Source: Alnus glutinosa (lineage: Eukaryota > Streptophyta > Magnoliopsida > Fagales > Betulaceae). Taken from it: a stretch of DNA of 64,000 nucleotides. Both the position numbers and the translations under genes were made by a program. Position 1 is the stretch's first letter, and each line of letters opens with the position of its first letter. Shown here piece after piece: positions 30,201 through 42,200 of the stretch. Under the pieces are notes generated by a model, which was given only the letters and a program-made list of their open reading frames with translations, had not been told where the DNA came from and did no database searches. The DNA is taken from the NCBI RefSeq assembly GCF_958979055.1, contig NC_084888.1:9595501-9659500 (forward strand), given 5' to 3'.

Positions 30201-33200
30201 ATACATAACCATGTTATCCATCCTATTGGCTAGAAACTCTAATTCCAAGACACTATAAAACTTGTTCTTTAATGGACTATTTCTTTTTTTGCCTGCGCTG
30301 GTCCATGGCTTGAAACTCTTCTCTAATTCTGCTTATACATGGCACCAAAGCATTCTGCACTCTCATCAACAAACAAAGTAGATTTTTTTTCCTCGCGCAA
30401 CATGCTCCTTACTAAAATTCAAGCAAACATAAAAGCATACCACATAAACAACTTTTAGAAACAGTTCCTGGTTCAAGTGGTGAATATAAAATCACAAATG
30501 CTTTATTGAGAGCACGCAATGTTCCAAACAATATCAAAACGTTGGAAAAGACAATAACTAATCAAACATAAAATCTGTCCCAGATTGACATAATTATAAA
30601 CTGCATCTGTATTGTCCAAGATATTTAAGCGACTAAAATTCTAAGGTAATGCTGTAGAAAAACCATCCAAGTAGAGGAGAAGACAGATCTGCATCTAATT
30701 CTAGAAGATTCGATGCAACATGTAAAGTAATACATGACAACACCAAAATCTTCCACAAGTTGTCGGAATGGAATTTACAATTAGACCAAAGTATGGGAAC
30801 AAAAGATGAGCTCAATCACATCTAAACTAAAAAAAAAAAAAAAACTATATGCACAGATTACGCAGAACCCAGTTGTAAACCATAAGTTTTTTGGCATATA
30901 TTGATTAATGAGACTCTATAACATTTTATTTATTATTTTACTTAAAGAAAAAATCTTTCCCACAAACTTGATAAGAAACTGACGTTCAGTATAGATAACT
31001 GGCAATATACATCTAATGGAATGCATTTCTCCTGATCTATCAAATGCATTATCTAGACCTGGACCAAAAAAGAAACTCAGGTATATTTAACCATTAGTAG
31101 AAAGAAATGACAAACCTATTCTTAACAGTATAGAGAACTAAAAATTGAGTCGGATTACAAACCTCGTGGCCATAAAGGTTACTGACACATCCTGGACGTT
31201 GTTTGATACAGAAGCTGAGTAGCCCATTGGCCTGACAATCCTGGTGATATTAGATGCATTTTTTAAACCAGCAATCCCATTCCTGCTACTTGAATTCTCC
31301 GCTGGGTAACCAGGATTTCCAGTCCCTGGCGGTTGAACTCTACCAGAGCCACCACTTCTGGTTCTTGCATTAGCATTATGTGTAACAACTGGTTCACACG
31401 GGCATGACTCTTGTTTAAACCTCTTCACAGAACCAGACTTCCTTCTCTTAGCTCCTGTGCGACGATTGCTCAGAACTGGTTCAACACAGTCAGCCTTGGA
31501 AACCCCGTCTACAGGGCCATCACCTTCTGAAGCTTTGGCTTCTTCGAAATGTATTGCAATCTCATCCATGTTGACCTCGTTGGTAAACATTGTTGTTTTA
31601 AGCTCACTAAGCTTTGGATCATACTCATTTCCATCTTTGTTGTTATCAATTTGTTGAAAAATATGCTCACAACCATTCGCAACACCAATTTGCTTGGCAG
31701 TTTCAAGATGTTTCATGTCCCCCTTGCCATCTCCTTCATGAGTAGATTGAGGGACAGCACAAAAATTGGTTAGGCTTGATTTGTTGGGAGGGACAGTTTT
31801 CACAGTTTCACTAACAATGCTTATTTCTACATCAGTTACATCATAGTCAGTAATGTTGGAATGCTGCTGCTTCTTCTTGGGTTGGGTATGAGGAGTCCCA
31901 TGTTTGCGCTTGCGTTTCCGATGCTTTCCTGATTGCAAGCTTCAAAACCAGGAGTAGAACAAATTATAAATTCATAAATAGAAAACTTCAATCAATTGAT
32001 AGACTCTAACATGACTTTGTTCAATTGATAAGGAAAGTGAGGAAAAGGAAAGGAAAACGGATATAGAGCTTTACATTTGCAGCTGTTGTTTGTTGATAAA
32101 ACAAATAAACCCAATTAAGCTCAGCCAAACAACAGTCTAGAAGTACACAAGTTTATTAATTTTGGCTTCGTGAACTTAGCCCACAAAAAATGTTCACAAA
32201 TGCATTCCTTTAACCTCTAATTTTCTCACCAACCAAATGAAGATGTGCAAATCATGGAAAGGAAATGGAAGGGAGTACCTCTCTTCAAATGCATCAATAA
32301 CATCAGAGCACGATTGGAGATTCTCTAAAGGCTCCCAGGTGTTTGCTGCCTCAGGCCATCCGCGCCTTCAATATAGAATAACAACAATATTTCCCAGGAT
32401 CTATACTCACATTTAATTGATTTGACATACCACAACACACTAAATTGGGAAAGGTAAGTTAAGAATTGATTACAGAAAGGAATAAGAGGGAGACTCACCA
32501 TTTGATTAGGTACTGAAGCTGACCCTATTTTTTGCAACATTTCGGTGTCCACCATCATCCATCCACACATACCGCCAGCAACAACAACCATAACAATAAA
32601 AATATACAACACGCATCATTTATATAACCCCAAGAAAGCCATCCAAAGAACAAAAGAAAAACAAGAATCAGCAATGTTAGAGCAGGGGATACCAATGTAT
32701 TTTTTTTAATGAACTAAAAAAAAACAAAAGAAATAAAAAATCTGTATACACAAGTATCCCAGTGTTTATTGGATTTTATTACATTAAATCTACAATTAAA
32801 ACTTAAAAAAAGGATGGAGTCCATTGTTAAATTATTAAAAAGAAAATTAACAATATATCATTATTATAGCATAATTTTTCATCTTTTAATGGGTGTAAAA
32901 CTAAATAATTAATTCACCTTACCACAAGTTAAAGTTTTCCCCAAAATTTCAAAATTTTACATTTTTTCTAATTCAAAATTTGGGTAAAAATATTCCAAGC
33001 AAAAACTAGTTTTTATCTTCTTTTTTTCCCTTTTCAAATTTTGCAGTCATCTTTACTCTCCTAAAAATATTATCTTTCAATCCTATACATATTCTGTCTT
33101 TCAATCCTATAAATATTCTGTCTTTCAATCCTATGAAATCTCACACACACTGTAATCTATTTGTTTTCACTTAGAAGAGTAACATGTGCATCTATGTCTA

Positions 33201-33834
33201 TGTGCTTTAGAAGCAAATTACAGCACCTCTAGTCCATAAATTCAAACTAGCTCAACATTGCATAATAAAACATTCAAACTAGTTCAAAGTAGATTTATTA
33301 TTAGGGATTAATTCAAAAGCAAACTAATATAGTTTTTGATTTGCCAACACCCTAATGTGTCAAAGTTAATGTGCTTCTTTCTTCACGAAATCTTGCCTCC
33401 GCCAGGAAAAGGAGAAAAAAAAATGGGGGTATATTTTCAAGACGCATTTGGGTTTCCCTGATATAACTTTTAGAACCAGACAAAGGGTCTTCAAGAGAGA
33501 GAGAGAGAGTTAAAAGTGTTACCTTGCGAAGCCTTCTGCGGCGAATGGCCTCGATTTCGTAGAAGCCGTCGTCGAGCTTAGGACGCTCAGCAGCAGCGTC
33601 GTCGTCAGCCGCGGCTCCATCATCTTCAACCCTATCTTCTTCGTCCTCCTCCTCTGCCTCTTCAGCAGCAGCAGAAGGGTCTTGAACTTGGTCCTCTTGC
33701 TCTTTCTCTTTCTGGGTCAGATCATTTTCACCCAAAAGCGCCGCCAATGATTCACCGCCACCAGAAGCAGTTTCGTTTGAAGGAGCCCCGGCCTCGGAGC
33801 CACTGTTCCTCTTCTTCCCTCCTCCCCCTTTCAT
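27220..33834 (-). CDS. LHP1: LIKE HETEROCHROMATIN PROTEIN 1 (LHP1/TFL2), six exons
   Basis: LHP1 is the plant Polycomb reader that binds H3K27me3 through its chromodomain, works with PRC1/PRC2 in the nucleus and represses FT and floral genes. Exons, in transcript order: 33523-33834, 32499-32524, 32279-32365, 31163-31939, 27423-27483, 27220-27294. They total 1338 nt, 445 residues. Residues 1-87 are low-complexity and acidic. The chromodomain spans about 88-141: [14 protein letters not shown], then GQLQYLIKW supplied by the 26-nt microexon, then [16 protein letters not shown] and DVIDAFEE, with Tyr and Trp residues at cage positions. A basic hinge follows ([10 protein letters not shown]; later [14 protein letters not shown]). 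The chromo shadow domain spans about 372-437 and ends in [15 protein letters not shown]. The start is the ATG at 33834. Intron 5 is 3.7 kb. All junctions keep frame. Confidence 0.95.
28939..28968. repeat. (GA)n followed by poly-G
   Basis: Short gagaga array next to a run of about 13 G, inside LHP1 intron 5. Confidence 0.85.
33074..33138. repeat. Tandem repeat, ~24-bp unit, 2.7 copies
   Basis: Units based on tctttcaatcctataaatat plus tctg repeat head to tail with single-base changes. They lie in LHP1 intron 1, the intron before the microexon. Confidence 0.8.
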
Positions 33835-34279
33835 TTTCTTAACTAGTAGTAAAAGGAAACTAAAAGAGAGCGAAAAGTATATGAGAGAGAGAGAGAGAAA
33901 GAGAGAGAGCGATAAAGAGCAGAAGGAGCAGTTACATTTATTGCCGGGATTTGCTATACACTTCTTCCTCCTCTTTCCTTTGTTTCTCTGTGCGTGCGTC
34001 TCTCTGTTGGAGTCCGAGTCCCCAACCAAGGCTACCAAGCCCAAGCGCCACGCCAATTCCCAAATGACACTGTTTCTTTTCAGCCTTCAGGCTTGCTTTC
34101 TGTACTTTTCTCATGCCCTTTTTATATATATATATTTTTATTTTTTTATTTTTTTAGGAGTGTGGAGGGGTTGTATTTTGATTAATTTCAGTAAGTTTTC
34201 CCCCCTTATCCTGCCTATTTATTTTCGAGAAACATTTTTATATAAAAATGAAAAAAAAATTGTAATATTTGTGAGGGTT

Positions 34280-34664
34280 TAGTGATCGATAAATAATTAT
34301 TGTACAACTTTCGTGTAATTTTTGTACAATTCTAACAATTTTTTTATAATCAACTATTTAATTTGTTTTTCTACATGTGAGTCGCCCTAAATGAGTAACG
34401 TTTCCTGCACAGCAATTGTACACACTTTGTTCAACAAAGTTGATGTGGAAATGATTTTCGCAACAATTGTACATAATTTTTTTTTTCACTTTCACAAAAA
34501 AAAATGAAAATTATTTCCATATCAGTTTTGTTATACAAAGTGTATACAATTGTTGTGCAAGAAACATTACTCGCCATAAATATCCAGTGATTGATCTTAA
34601 AAAAAAAGTTGTTAGAGTTGTACAAAAGTTGTGCAAAAAACATTACTCTTAGTGATTGGTAAAT
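34280..34664. mobile_element. Outer foldback MITE interrupted by another MITE
   Basis: The left arm (about 34290-34365, attgtacaact...tgtacaattctaacaa) pairs with a right arm (about 34582-34650, ttgttagagttgtacaaaagttgtgc). The copies tagtgatcgataaat and tagtgattggtaaat lie at the outer edges as a possible target duplication. The pairing arms are separated by the element at 34393-34572. Confidence 0.6.
34393..34572. mobile_element. Inner foldback MITE, nested
   Basis: The arms gagtaacgtttcctgcacag and, reversed, gagtaatgtttcttgcacaa continue inward through acaattgtacacactttgtt-like sequence. The 9-bp flanks gccctaaat (34384-34392) and gccataaat (34573-34581) look like a target duplication with one change. 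A 9-bp duplication suggests a Mutator-like source. Confidence 0.75.
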
Positions 34665-34670
34665 GATATT

Positions 34671-34851
34671 GAGAAATGATCCCTACACTCATTTCTCACA
34701 ACAGCCCCACAACAAGCTGATGTGACTGGTAATATTTTATTATTTTTTTACAAAAAGAAATGAAAACAAAACAAAAAAATAATAAAATATTACAAGCCAC
34801 ATCAGCTTGTTGTAAGGTTGTTGTGAGAATTGAGTGTAGGGATCATTTCTT
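34671..34851. mobile_element. Foldback MITE with 9-bp target duplication
   Basis: The arms gagaaatgatccctacactc (left) and, reversed, agaaatgatccctacactca (right) are nearly perfect inverted copies over about 60 bp each, including acaagctgatgtg/cacatcagcttgt. The sequence aatgatatt occurs exactly on both sides (34662-34670 and 34852-34860). Confidence 0.8.
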
Positions 34852-35026
34852 AATGATATTTGTATACGGTGAGTGATCCTTGCACTCTTTGTGTACAACA
34901 ATGGCACAACACCAAGGCACATTGGGGTGGGGCCCATACATTGGGTCCCACCCCAATGTGCCTTAGTGTTGTGCCATTGTTGTGCACAAATAGTGCAAGG
35001 ATCACTCACCGTGTACAAATATCATT
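34852..35026. mobile_element. 175-bp near-perfect palindrome (foldback MITE)
   Basis: The arms of about 80 bp pair almost completely around a centre near 34939. The left begins aatgatatttgtatacggtg and the reversed right begins aatgatatttgtacacggtg. The loop is short (around gggcccatacattgggtccc). It abuts the previous element. Confidence 0.8.
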
Positions 35027-35079
35027 GTTGTGCATTGTGAGTGTTTTGATCATTTCTCTTTGTACACACATTTTTATAC

Positions 35080-35152
35080 ACACACTCACATTTTGTGTGG
35101 GACCCATGCATATGAATTGGGTCTCACACCAAATGTGAATGTGTGTACAAAT
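35080..35152. mobile_element. Small foldback element
   Basis: The sequence cacattttgtgtgggaccc pairs with gggtctcacaccaaatgtg, extended by acacac/gtgtgt ends. It is the next member of the foldback series. Confidence 0.55.
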
Positions 35153-36115
35153 AACACATCTCTTAGTAATTTATTCGAGACATGTTACATGTTCATCTTT
35201 TGTACATCTCTTTTTTAAATCAACCATTGGATTTGTATGACCCAACTGTGAGTTCTTATGGATCCTACAGATCTAATAGTTAATTTAGAAAAGATATGTA
35301 CAAGAATTATTTCTCGATTTATTCACCATGATGAACATTTTGCATAAAATGAGAAATGATTGTTGTATAACTTCAACAACTTTTTTTCAAATTAACAATT
35401 TGATCTATTTTTCTACATGTGGGTCCTACATATCTAATAGTTGATTTTAAAAAATGTTGTTAAAGTTATATAAAATTTATATAGAAGTTGTAAAAGTATC
35501 ATATATCTATGAGAAATTATTTTCATAAGTTTGAATTACTTGAAAATGAAAAATCTATCCTGACCATTACAATTTACAAATCGTAGCTCTTTATTGTACA
35601 AATGACGAATAACTCTGTTAAAAAATTTTTATTTTTTATTTTTTATTTTATCTTCACAAAATAAAAATATTAACAGACAACACATACAATACTTTTTGAA
35701 ATACAGATACAGTTTATACATTTATGTTACATTAAAATACTTTTTCAAATAAAATTAAAAAAAAAAAAAAAAAAAAAAAACTCTCCAAAACGTATTACCA
35801 AATAGAGCTAAATTCTAGCTCCTTGTGGCGATAAATACTGAATGTTAAGAATGATTTGGAGAAATCTATAAATTAGCCTAGATGGGGTTGAATAATTCTG
35901 TTCAGCCAATATCACAAATTAAAAATTAAATGACAATTCTGTTTACTGCACAAGAAAAATTAATCATAATATATATATTCAAGTTCAATTATAAACAGTA
36001 AGAAAAGAATATACTTACCCCTCAAAATAACATACATTTTACAAAAACACCTTTAAACTGCTATTTGTGTCACTTGACTCTATCAAACTATTTGTTCGTT
36101 GCAATTTAATCTTAG

Positions 36116-36733
36116 GAGAAAATACAATTAACCCCCTCAAAATTTGACCACTTTTTCAATCTTGTTTCTAATGTTTAAAAATTTACAATGTGCCGCAACG
36201 AAGTTTTCAAATTTGTCAATGTGGCCAATCTGTTAGTGATTTCCGACTGCTCTGACGAAAATGAACTCACATGCTTCGCACGTGATTTTTTCCATGCAAG
36301 CTTCTCAATTTTACCCTCAGTTATTTTCATTTTCATTGTTTTGGGCTTGTGGGTAAATGGGTTTGATTCGCAATAGAATATGGAAAACGGATGATGGAGG
36401 AGGTGGCGGCGGCAGTTTGGTATGGCGAGCTGGTTCAGCTGGAGACTAAACCGATTCGTCTAATACGTTTATTTGTTTTGATCTGTTTCTTCTTTCGCTT
36501 TCTCTAATTGTACAGCGAATCCCAGGCCATAGCTAGCTCTTTCTTGAAATTGCTCTTTCTATGCTCGCTCTTCACGTACTTCTGCTCCGTACAAACTCTC
36601 GTTGGCAATGGTCGCAATATCAGCGGAGGTAACAAACAAGACCTTTGTTAGGGCACATTGCAAATTTTTAAACATTGGATGCAAGATTGAAAAAGTGGTC
36701 AAACTTTGAGGGGGTTAATTGTATTTTTCCCTT
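36116..36733. mobile_element. Mutator-like non-autonomous element with ~78-bp TIRs (possible Pack-MULE)
   Basis: The left arm (36116-36194, contains accccctcaaaatttgacca) and the reversed right arm (contains accccctcaaagtttgacca) match at roughly 90%. Flanking ttaatct on both sides is a possible partial target duplication. The interior at 36.37-36.65 kb is less AT-rich, with a stretch (aggaggtggcggcggcagtt) that looks like captured host exon or leader DNA. No transposase is seen. Confidence 0.7.
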
Positions 36734-39249
36734 AATCTCTCTATTAGATATTGTGTTAGGAATAATGTCCTAAACTTCAATGCACTTGTAAGACATTTAA
36801 ATTTATATTGGATAAAGTTATTATTCACTCATTTATTTAATTGAGCATATGGCATGCATATGGCATATAACCTTTTACATGCTTATCTTAATTGATTATT
36901 TATTATGTGCATGTAAATGGTTCGTGAGCTGTATTGAATATGGTTTATGGTGTGAGTGATGAGATTGTCACACAGAATATCATAAACCATAAACCTTGCA
37001 AATTCATAATCTTATGTTTGTAGTCAATAATGGAGCTGGGCATTTCATTTGCGAAGACTGTTATACATCAATCATGATAATCTATCTTGATCGAGTGAAG
37101 TGGTGACTTTCAAATTGATGTGTTGGTGCAGAAGCATACTGATGCAATGCATTGAACGAACTACAAGAGTTGTCATCCATTTAAAACACTATCAAAAAGG
37201 AAAGATTGTTACTCCTAAACTTCTTATGTTATTTATTCTAAATCCTTATAGGATTGTGAACTCAAATATTAAGTAGATATTATTTTGATATATTTAAAAG
37301 TGAGGCCTTTACTGCAGTCAAAATTCTCGGTGCGTTAGGTGATCACATGTAGTATTGCAGGAACACCTTTCTCAAGAATGATCTAGTCCTTTTATTTAAA
37401 GAATTAAAAATTTCTCATTGAGGTAGATTTAATAGAGTACTTATTCTCAATTTTATGGCCATTGCATTTTTGTAAGAGTTACTAAAATATTTATATACAT
37501 AGTGAGATAAGATTTCACATGTACAAAAATAATTATGCAATTAATTTGGGTATTCAAGGATAAAGATGTAAAGAATTAAAATGACAATATCATTGACTTT
37601 AATTTTACTACGAAACATTTCATTGAGGAATTAAAATTCAATATTAAAAATTGTGTTAGGAATTAATTACATTAATAAAAAAATATAAAGTAGTACAATT
37701 ACAATTGTTCGTGGAATCAATTATAATTAAATAGTAATTTGTGACGGTTATGAGATGACAATGGTTACATGCCTTTTTGAAGCCAATTTTATATATTTAG
37801 TAATTGGTAAGAAGACTTGAAGGGCTTATAATCCCTGAAAGCTGGCCATGATTTTCCATTGGATTAGCAATAAGAAAATGTTGCACAATAGTCAAGGAAT
37901 GGTCATACAACCAAGTTGGTGCTCATACCCTTATAGTTTATTTTAAAATAGTATTATTATTCCTATGTTCTTTATAAAGTTTGATATTGATTTTTGGATT
38001 TTTATTTTTTACTGCACAATCTTGTTTTTGCACATAATCTCAACATATTGGTGTTAAGATGGACAGAAATTTACATACATGACATATATGTGCAAAAATT
38101 TGGCTTAAAATACCCAAAATTTCTTAAAATTATTAAAAGTATAAAAACATATAACAAAAATGTAACGCTTAAAAAAAAAAAAAAAAAAGAAAGAAAGAAA
38201 GATAATATAGGTGAACCATCACTTCAACCTCATACTTTTGAAGGCAATGTCACAAATATCAATTTGGAAATCCCACCCACTCTTAAATTTCGCTCCTACC
38301 CTCTCAGTTTCGTTTTGTTTTTTTTCTTTTGTTTGTAGGTATTTTTTTTTTACCAAATCAACAATTTTGACCTCTTCACTATGCATTCGTCCATCTACCT
38401 CCGTATTGTGCCGTTCATCTCCCCACTAGCCACTATTACTGTTTTCTGGTTGTGTTTTTATTTTGAATAAGAATTTTATTCTCTTTATATCTGCCCTTAT
38501 GGGCGATCTATGGGATGAAGGTTAGTCAGGTGTGAGGAGTTATCTTTTACGGCCGGTTTAAATAAATTTTTTTAGAACATTGGACTACCATTGTCTTAAA
38601 TCTAGTCTGCTCGGAGCAGATCTGTTCTTTAACTATTTTTGTACATGGGTCAGCGAAAGATGTAAATCATAAATAGCATTTTATTGTAAAAATTTTGTTT
38701 ATATTTATGACTGTATAACCTAATAGCATGTGGCTATGATTTTACAGAGGTTTATACGTTGTGATGTAAGAATTTTATACTCGTGATCTTTGATTAATGA
38801 AATCTTCAGATATTTTGTTCAAAAAATAAAAAATAAAAAAAAATTGAAAAAATATATTTAAAGTAGAGAATGAATTAGATAATCCGTTGAAATTTGTATT
38901 AAAAATGTAATAATTAAAATAGCCACTACTACTAGAGATGCTCTAAGACTTTGAGCAAAGATTTTGAAACTTCTGTTGTAAGTGTCAACAACTACTTTGC
39001 ATTTGCTACATCAAAGAAAGAGGAAAAAAATGCTTAATTTCAAAATGAGGCTTACAGCAAAAATGCTTTAGTTTCTATACAGAACAACTCTCTTCTGAAT
39101 CCTGAAATGAGGCTTACATTTCCGTCCTGCAAAATGAAAAAAGAAAAGAAAAGAAGAAGCAAGTTATAAACATAGATAAATGCAAGACAAGCCTTTTTGG
39201 GCCTCAAGTAAGCTAGCTCCGGTCTTCTGCAATCTTTCTGTGTATAGAC
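36734..39249. other. Intergenic, repeat-derived, no gene
   Basis: A tgttaggaataatgtcctaa start at about 36756 resembles a copia LTR end, but I could not find the partner. At about 38.43-38.84 kb a segment ending in gattaatgaaatcttcag and an A-rich run looks like a LINE 3' end. An A-rich tract with gaaagaaagaaag lies at 38.17-38.2 kb. No credible coding sequence is seen. Confidence 0.4.
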
Positions 39250-42200
39250 TTATGAAAGCACATATTGCTGCAAATGTTTGGTTCTCTTTTTGTTCTTCAG
39301 TTTACGGAATGCACATGACTCGATTTGCCTAATTCTCTCTCTACTAACACCCATCGACTCCCCTATCTCTTGCAATGTCTTCATCCTTCCATCCTCCATT
39401 CCAAACCTCCATCTGATGACCTGCTTCTCTCTCGGATTGAGACTGTCTAGTACACTCTCCAGGTCCTGCTTCATGAATTGCTTCGTCAGCAGATCTTCTG
39501 CTGTTTCTGCATCGGGATCTGAAATTACTTCCTGGTAAAAAAAGGCACTTGAAACCCATCAGCAAAATCTAATAGCAATTTTTCAGGCAAGAAAATATGT
39601 GAACTGCAATAAGGTGACAAAATTTATATGAATTTTTCTTTTTCTTTTTCTTTTTTTAAGAGGAGATTCGAACTAGTGACTTCTGTTTCATGAGGCGAGA
39701 TCCCTAGTCGATTGAGCTATCCCTTGGGTTTAAATTTGAAAGAAAGATTACAGCCCCAATGGTGAAGTGGTAGAGAAATAAGACGGACCGAAGGTTTAAG
39801 ATTCTGGTTGATGCCAATCTTCTGCTCCAAAGATCTAGGAGCTTTTGGAGTCAGTAATACAGCTGTAAGCCTCTTCATTGACAGCCCTGTTGCCTCAGCA
39901 ACTTCTTTATCATTAGGATGTCTTCCATTTTCACTATAGAATTGTTTTCTAGCCTCCTTCACTCTGTAGGTTGCCTCCACCATGTGAAACTGTTTATCCA
40001 AAAATATTAAAAAAAAAAAGAATGCAAAAAAGCTACGCATATAAGTATAAAGATAACATTATAAGTTAGTAAAAGTAAGAAGCATGTGAAAATCCTCAAT
40101 GGATTTCATGCTTGATATAAGAGGATATAAATTGAATACAAAAGGGAAACTCACGGGTAAGCGAATTGTCCTGGACTGATCGGACAGAGATTTCCGAACT
40201 GCCTGTTTAATCCACCAGTGAGCATAGGTTGAGAACTTAAAACCCTTTGAAGCATCAAACTTCTCTGCACCTCTTACAAGACCTCGACATCCTTCCTGCA
40301 AGTCAATGAGGATAAATATTAGAAACCTCAAAGCTACTGGACTGTAAAACATTCATATTTTTCCCTATATGAGGATTTTTACATTAGGTTAAAAGGTCAA
40401 TTCCTTTGGTTGCTTGCAGAAAAAAGATAAATACCTGAACAAGATCTTCGAGATTCATCCCAGCCCCCTGATAATTTTTTGCAATTGATATAACAAGCCG
40501 TACGTTGCTTTTAATCATTTTGTCTTTGCAAAGAATACCGTAGTTTAAGCGCTTCCTCAGGGTCATCTGATCAACTCCTGCAGCTGCAGCCCATTGCACA
40601 AAGGTGGGCTTACCACCAAATCGCTCAGTGAGTTCCTCATGGAGCTTTTCCAGTTTCAACAGGTCCTGAATTATATTGGTGATAGCAGAGACACCAGAAT
40701 AGAATCAGAAATCAGAGAAAATGGGGCAGGAAATAATATCTAAAATCATGCCAAAAATCCCAACAATATTTTTCCCTTGGTTGCTTTTAAATTTCTCATA
40801 CTAAAGAGGAAATGGAAACTCAATTGGTATGTTTTGTAGTCTACTTCTAGTTGTCTGAAATTGCCAACACTATATTTTCAACAAAAATTGTAAGCCTGCA
40901 CTCTTCAGATCGCTCCACATGACCATCTTTCTAGTATTATCATCTGAACTGATATTAACCAAGATAAGGGTAAATTATATCAAAGTAATTCCAAAACTCA
41001 TGAGTGAATCACACCTGTATTCCTTCAGACAACTCCAATTCTTCAGTGGAAGTAAGAAGCCTAGAAGTGCTGGTAGTTGCTCTCAAGTAACGCAGCGGAT
41101 CAGAGTAGTCTACATCTTGTAAGGAAGCACGCTTTTTCCGGCTGGTAGAACCAGGTTTCACAGACACAACATTGGCAGCAGCCTTCACTGCTGCTTTGGC
41201 TCTTTTGGCTTTTCGTTCTATTTGGCGCCTTGATCTTACAGCTACACTCTTGGGAAGTTGTTCTTGCAGAAGTTCAAGCTCCTTATCTGTTGGCTCCACA
41301 TCATCAGACTCCTTTGTGGCACGTTGCATCAAATGGTCTTCCAACAGTCCTGCTTCAGCTCCCATGGGATCTCCTACTATACCAGCTCGATCAGTTTTCA
41401 TGTGCTGAACCCAGTTGAAAAGTAAAGTATCAGGTTCGGAAGAAATTGGTGACGTACTATCTGCTTTTGCAGAGTGGTTATTTTTAGCCAGCAGGGCTGC
41501 ATCCTTTGCAAACTTGACAGCCGCTTTGGCAAGAGTAACAGCTTCAGCAGCAGCTGCAGCTATTACAGCCTCTTCACTTGTAATAAGTGTTTCTGTTGCT
41601 AATGTTGCTTCAAATTTTGCCTGAAGATAAACAGCAAAGCTAATTGAATTTTAACCTTAAAAATATCCAGCACATCAAAGAGGTAGTACCAAGCAAAAAA
41701 AAAAAAATGTGGCGACTATTTCAAAAAGATTGCTTAACAAATAGACCATTAGATGATAGCAACAAATTTTAGATATAGCAAGGGGAGGATGCTAGTCAAC
41801 GGGTAGCCATAAATTTTATCATAATGGTATGAGAATCTAACCAGCATACCAATGAATTGAATTTAGAATAGTAATTATTTGTAAGTTAATTGACAACTCA
41901 ACCGATTGTTGGGAACAGTCTATTTCTCTAAAATCATGCAGATAGGCTATTGGCTCCAAATACTAGCACAATATGCCTGAAAAATGCTCAACTTGGTCCC
42001 AGCTAAGACCAAATGCACTGCTAAGAAAAAAAGAGAGAAAAGAAAAATATAGAAATTGCAACCAATGTCTGCACGCCAAGTAATTCCAGAAAAGAGGTAA
42101 CTTCTGCAACTTTATTATCCTAAAAAAGAACAATTAAACAAAAATACGAAGTTCAAACCTAATACAAAAATCTTAATCTTTCATTAGTAAATACACCAAA

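Noticed and set aside
31457..31773. Plus-strand frames over LHP1 exon 4
   Set aside because: Antisense shadows of the LHP1 hinge exon.
34740..35138. Two ~92-codon frames with the same MYTVSDPC start on opposite strands
   Set aside because: They are the two arms of a palindromic MITE read in each direction, not genes.
36756..37680. Possible copia solo LTR starting tgttaggaataatg
   Set aside because: No matching LTR end or target duplication could be found by eye; kept only as a note.
41172..41624. Plus-strand frames over SIG2 exon 3
   Set aside because: Shadows of the Ala/Lys-rich SIG2 segment.
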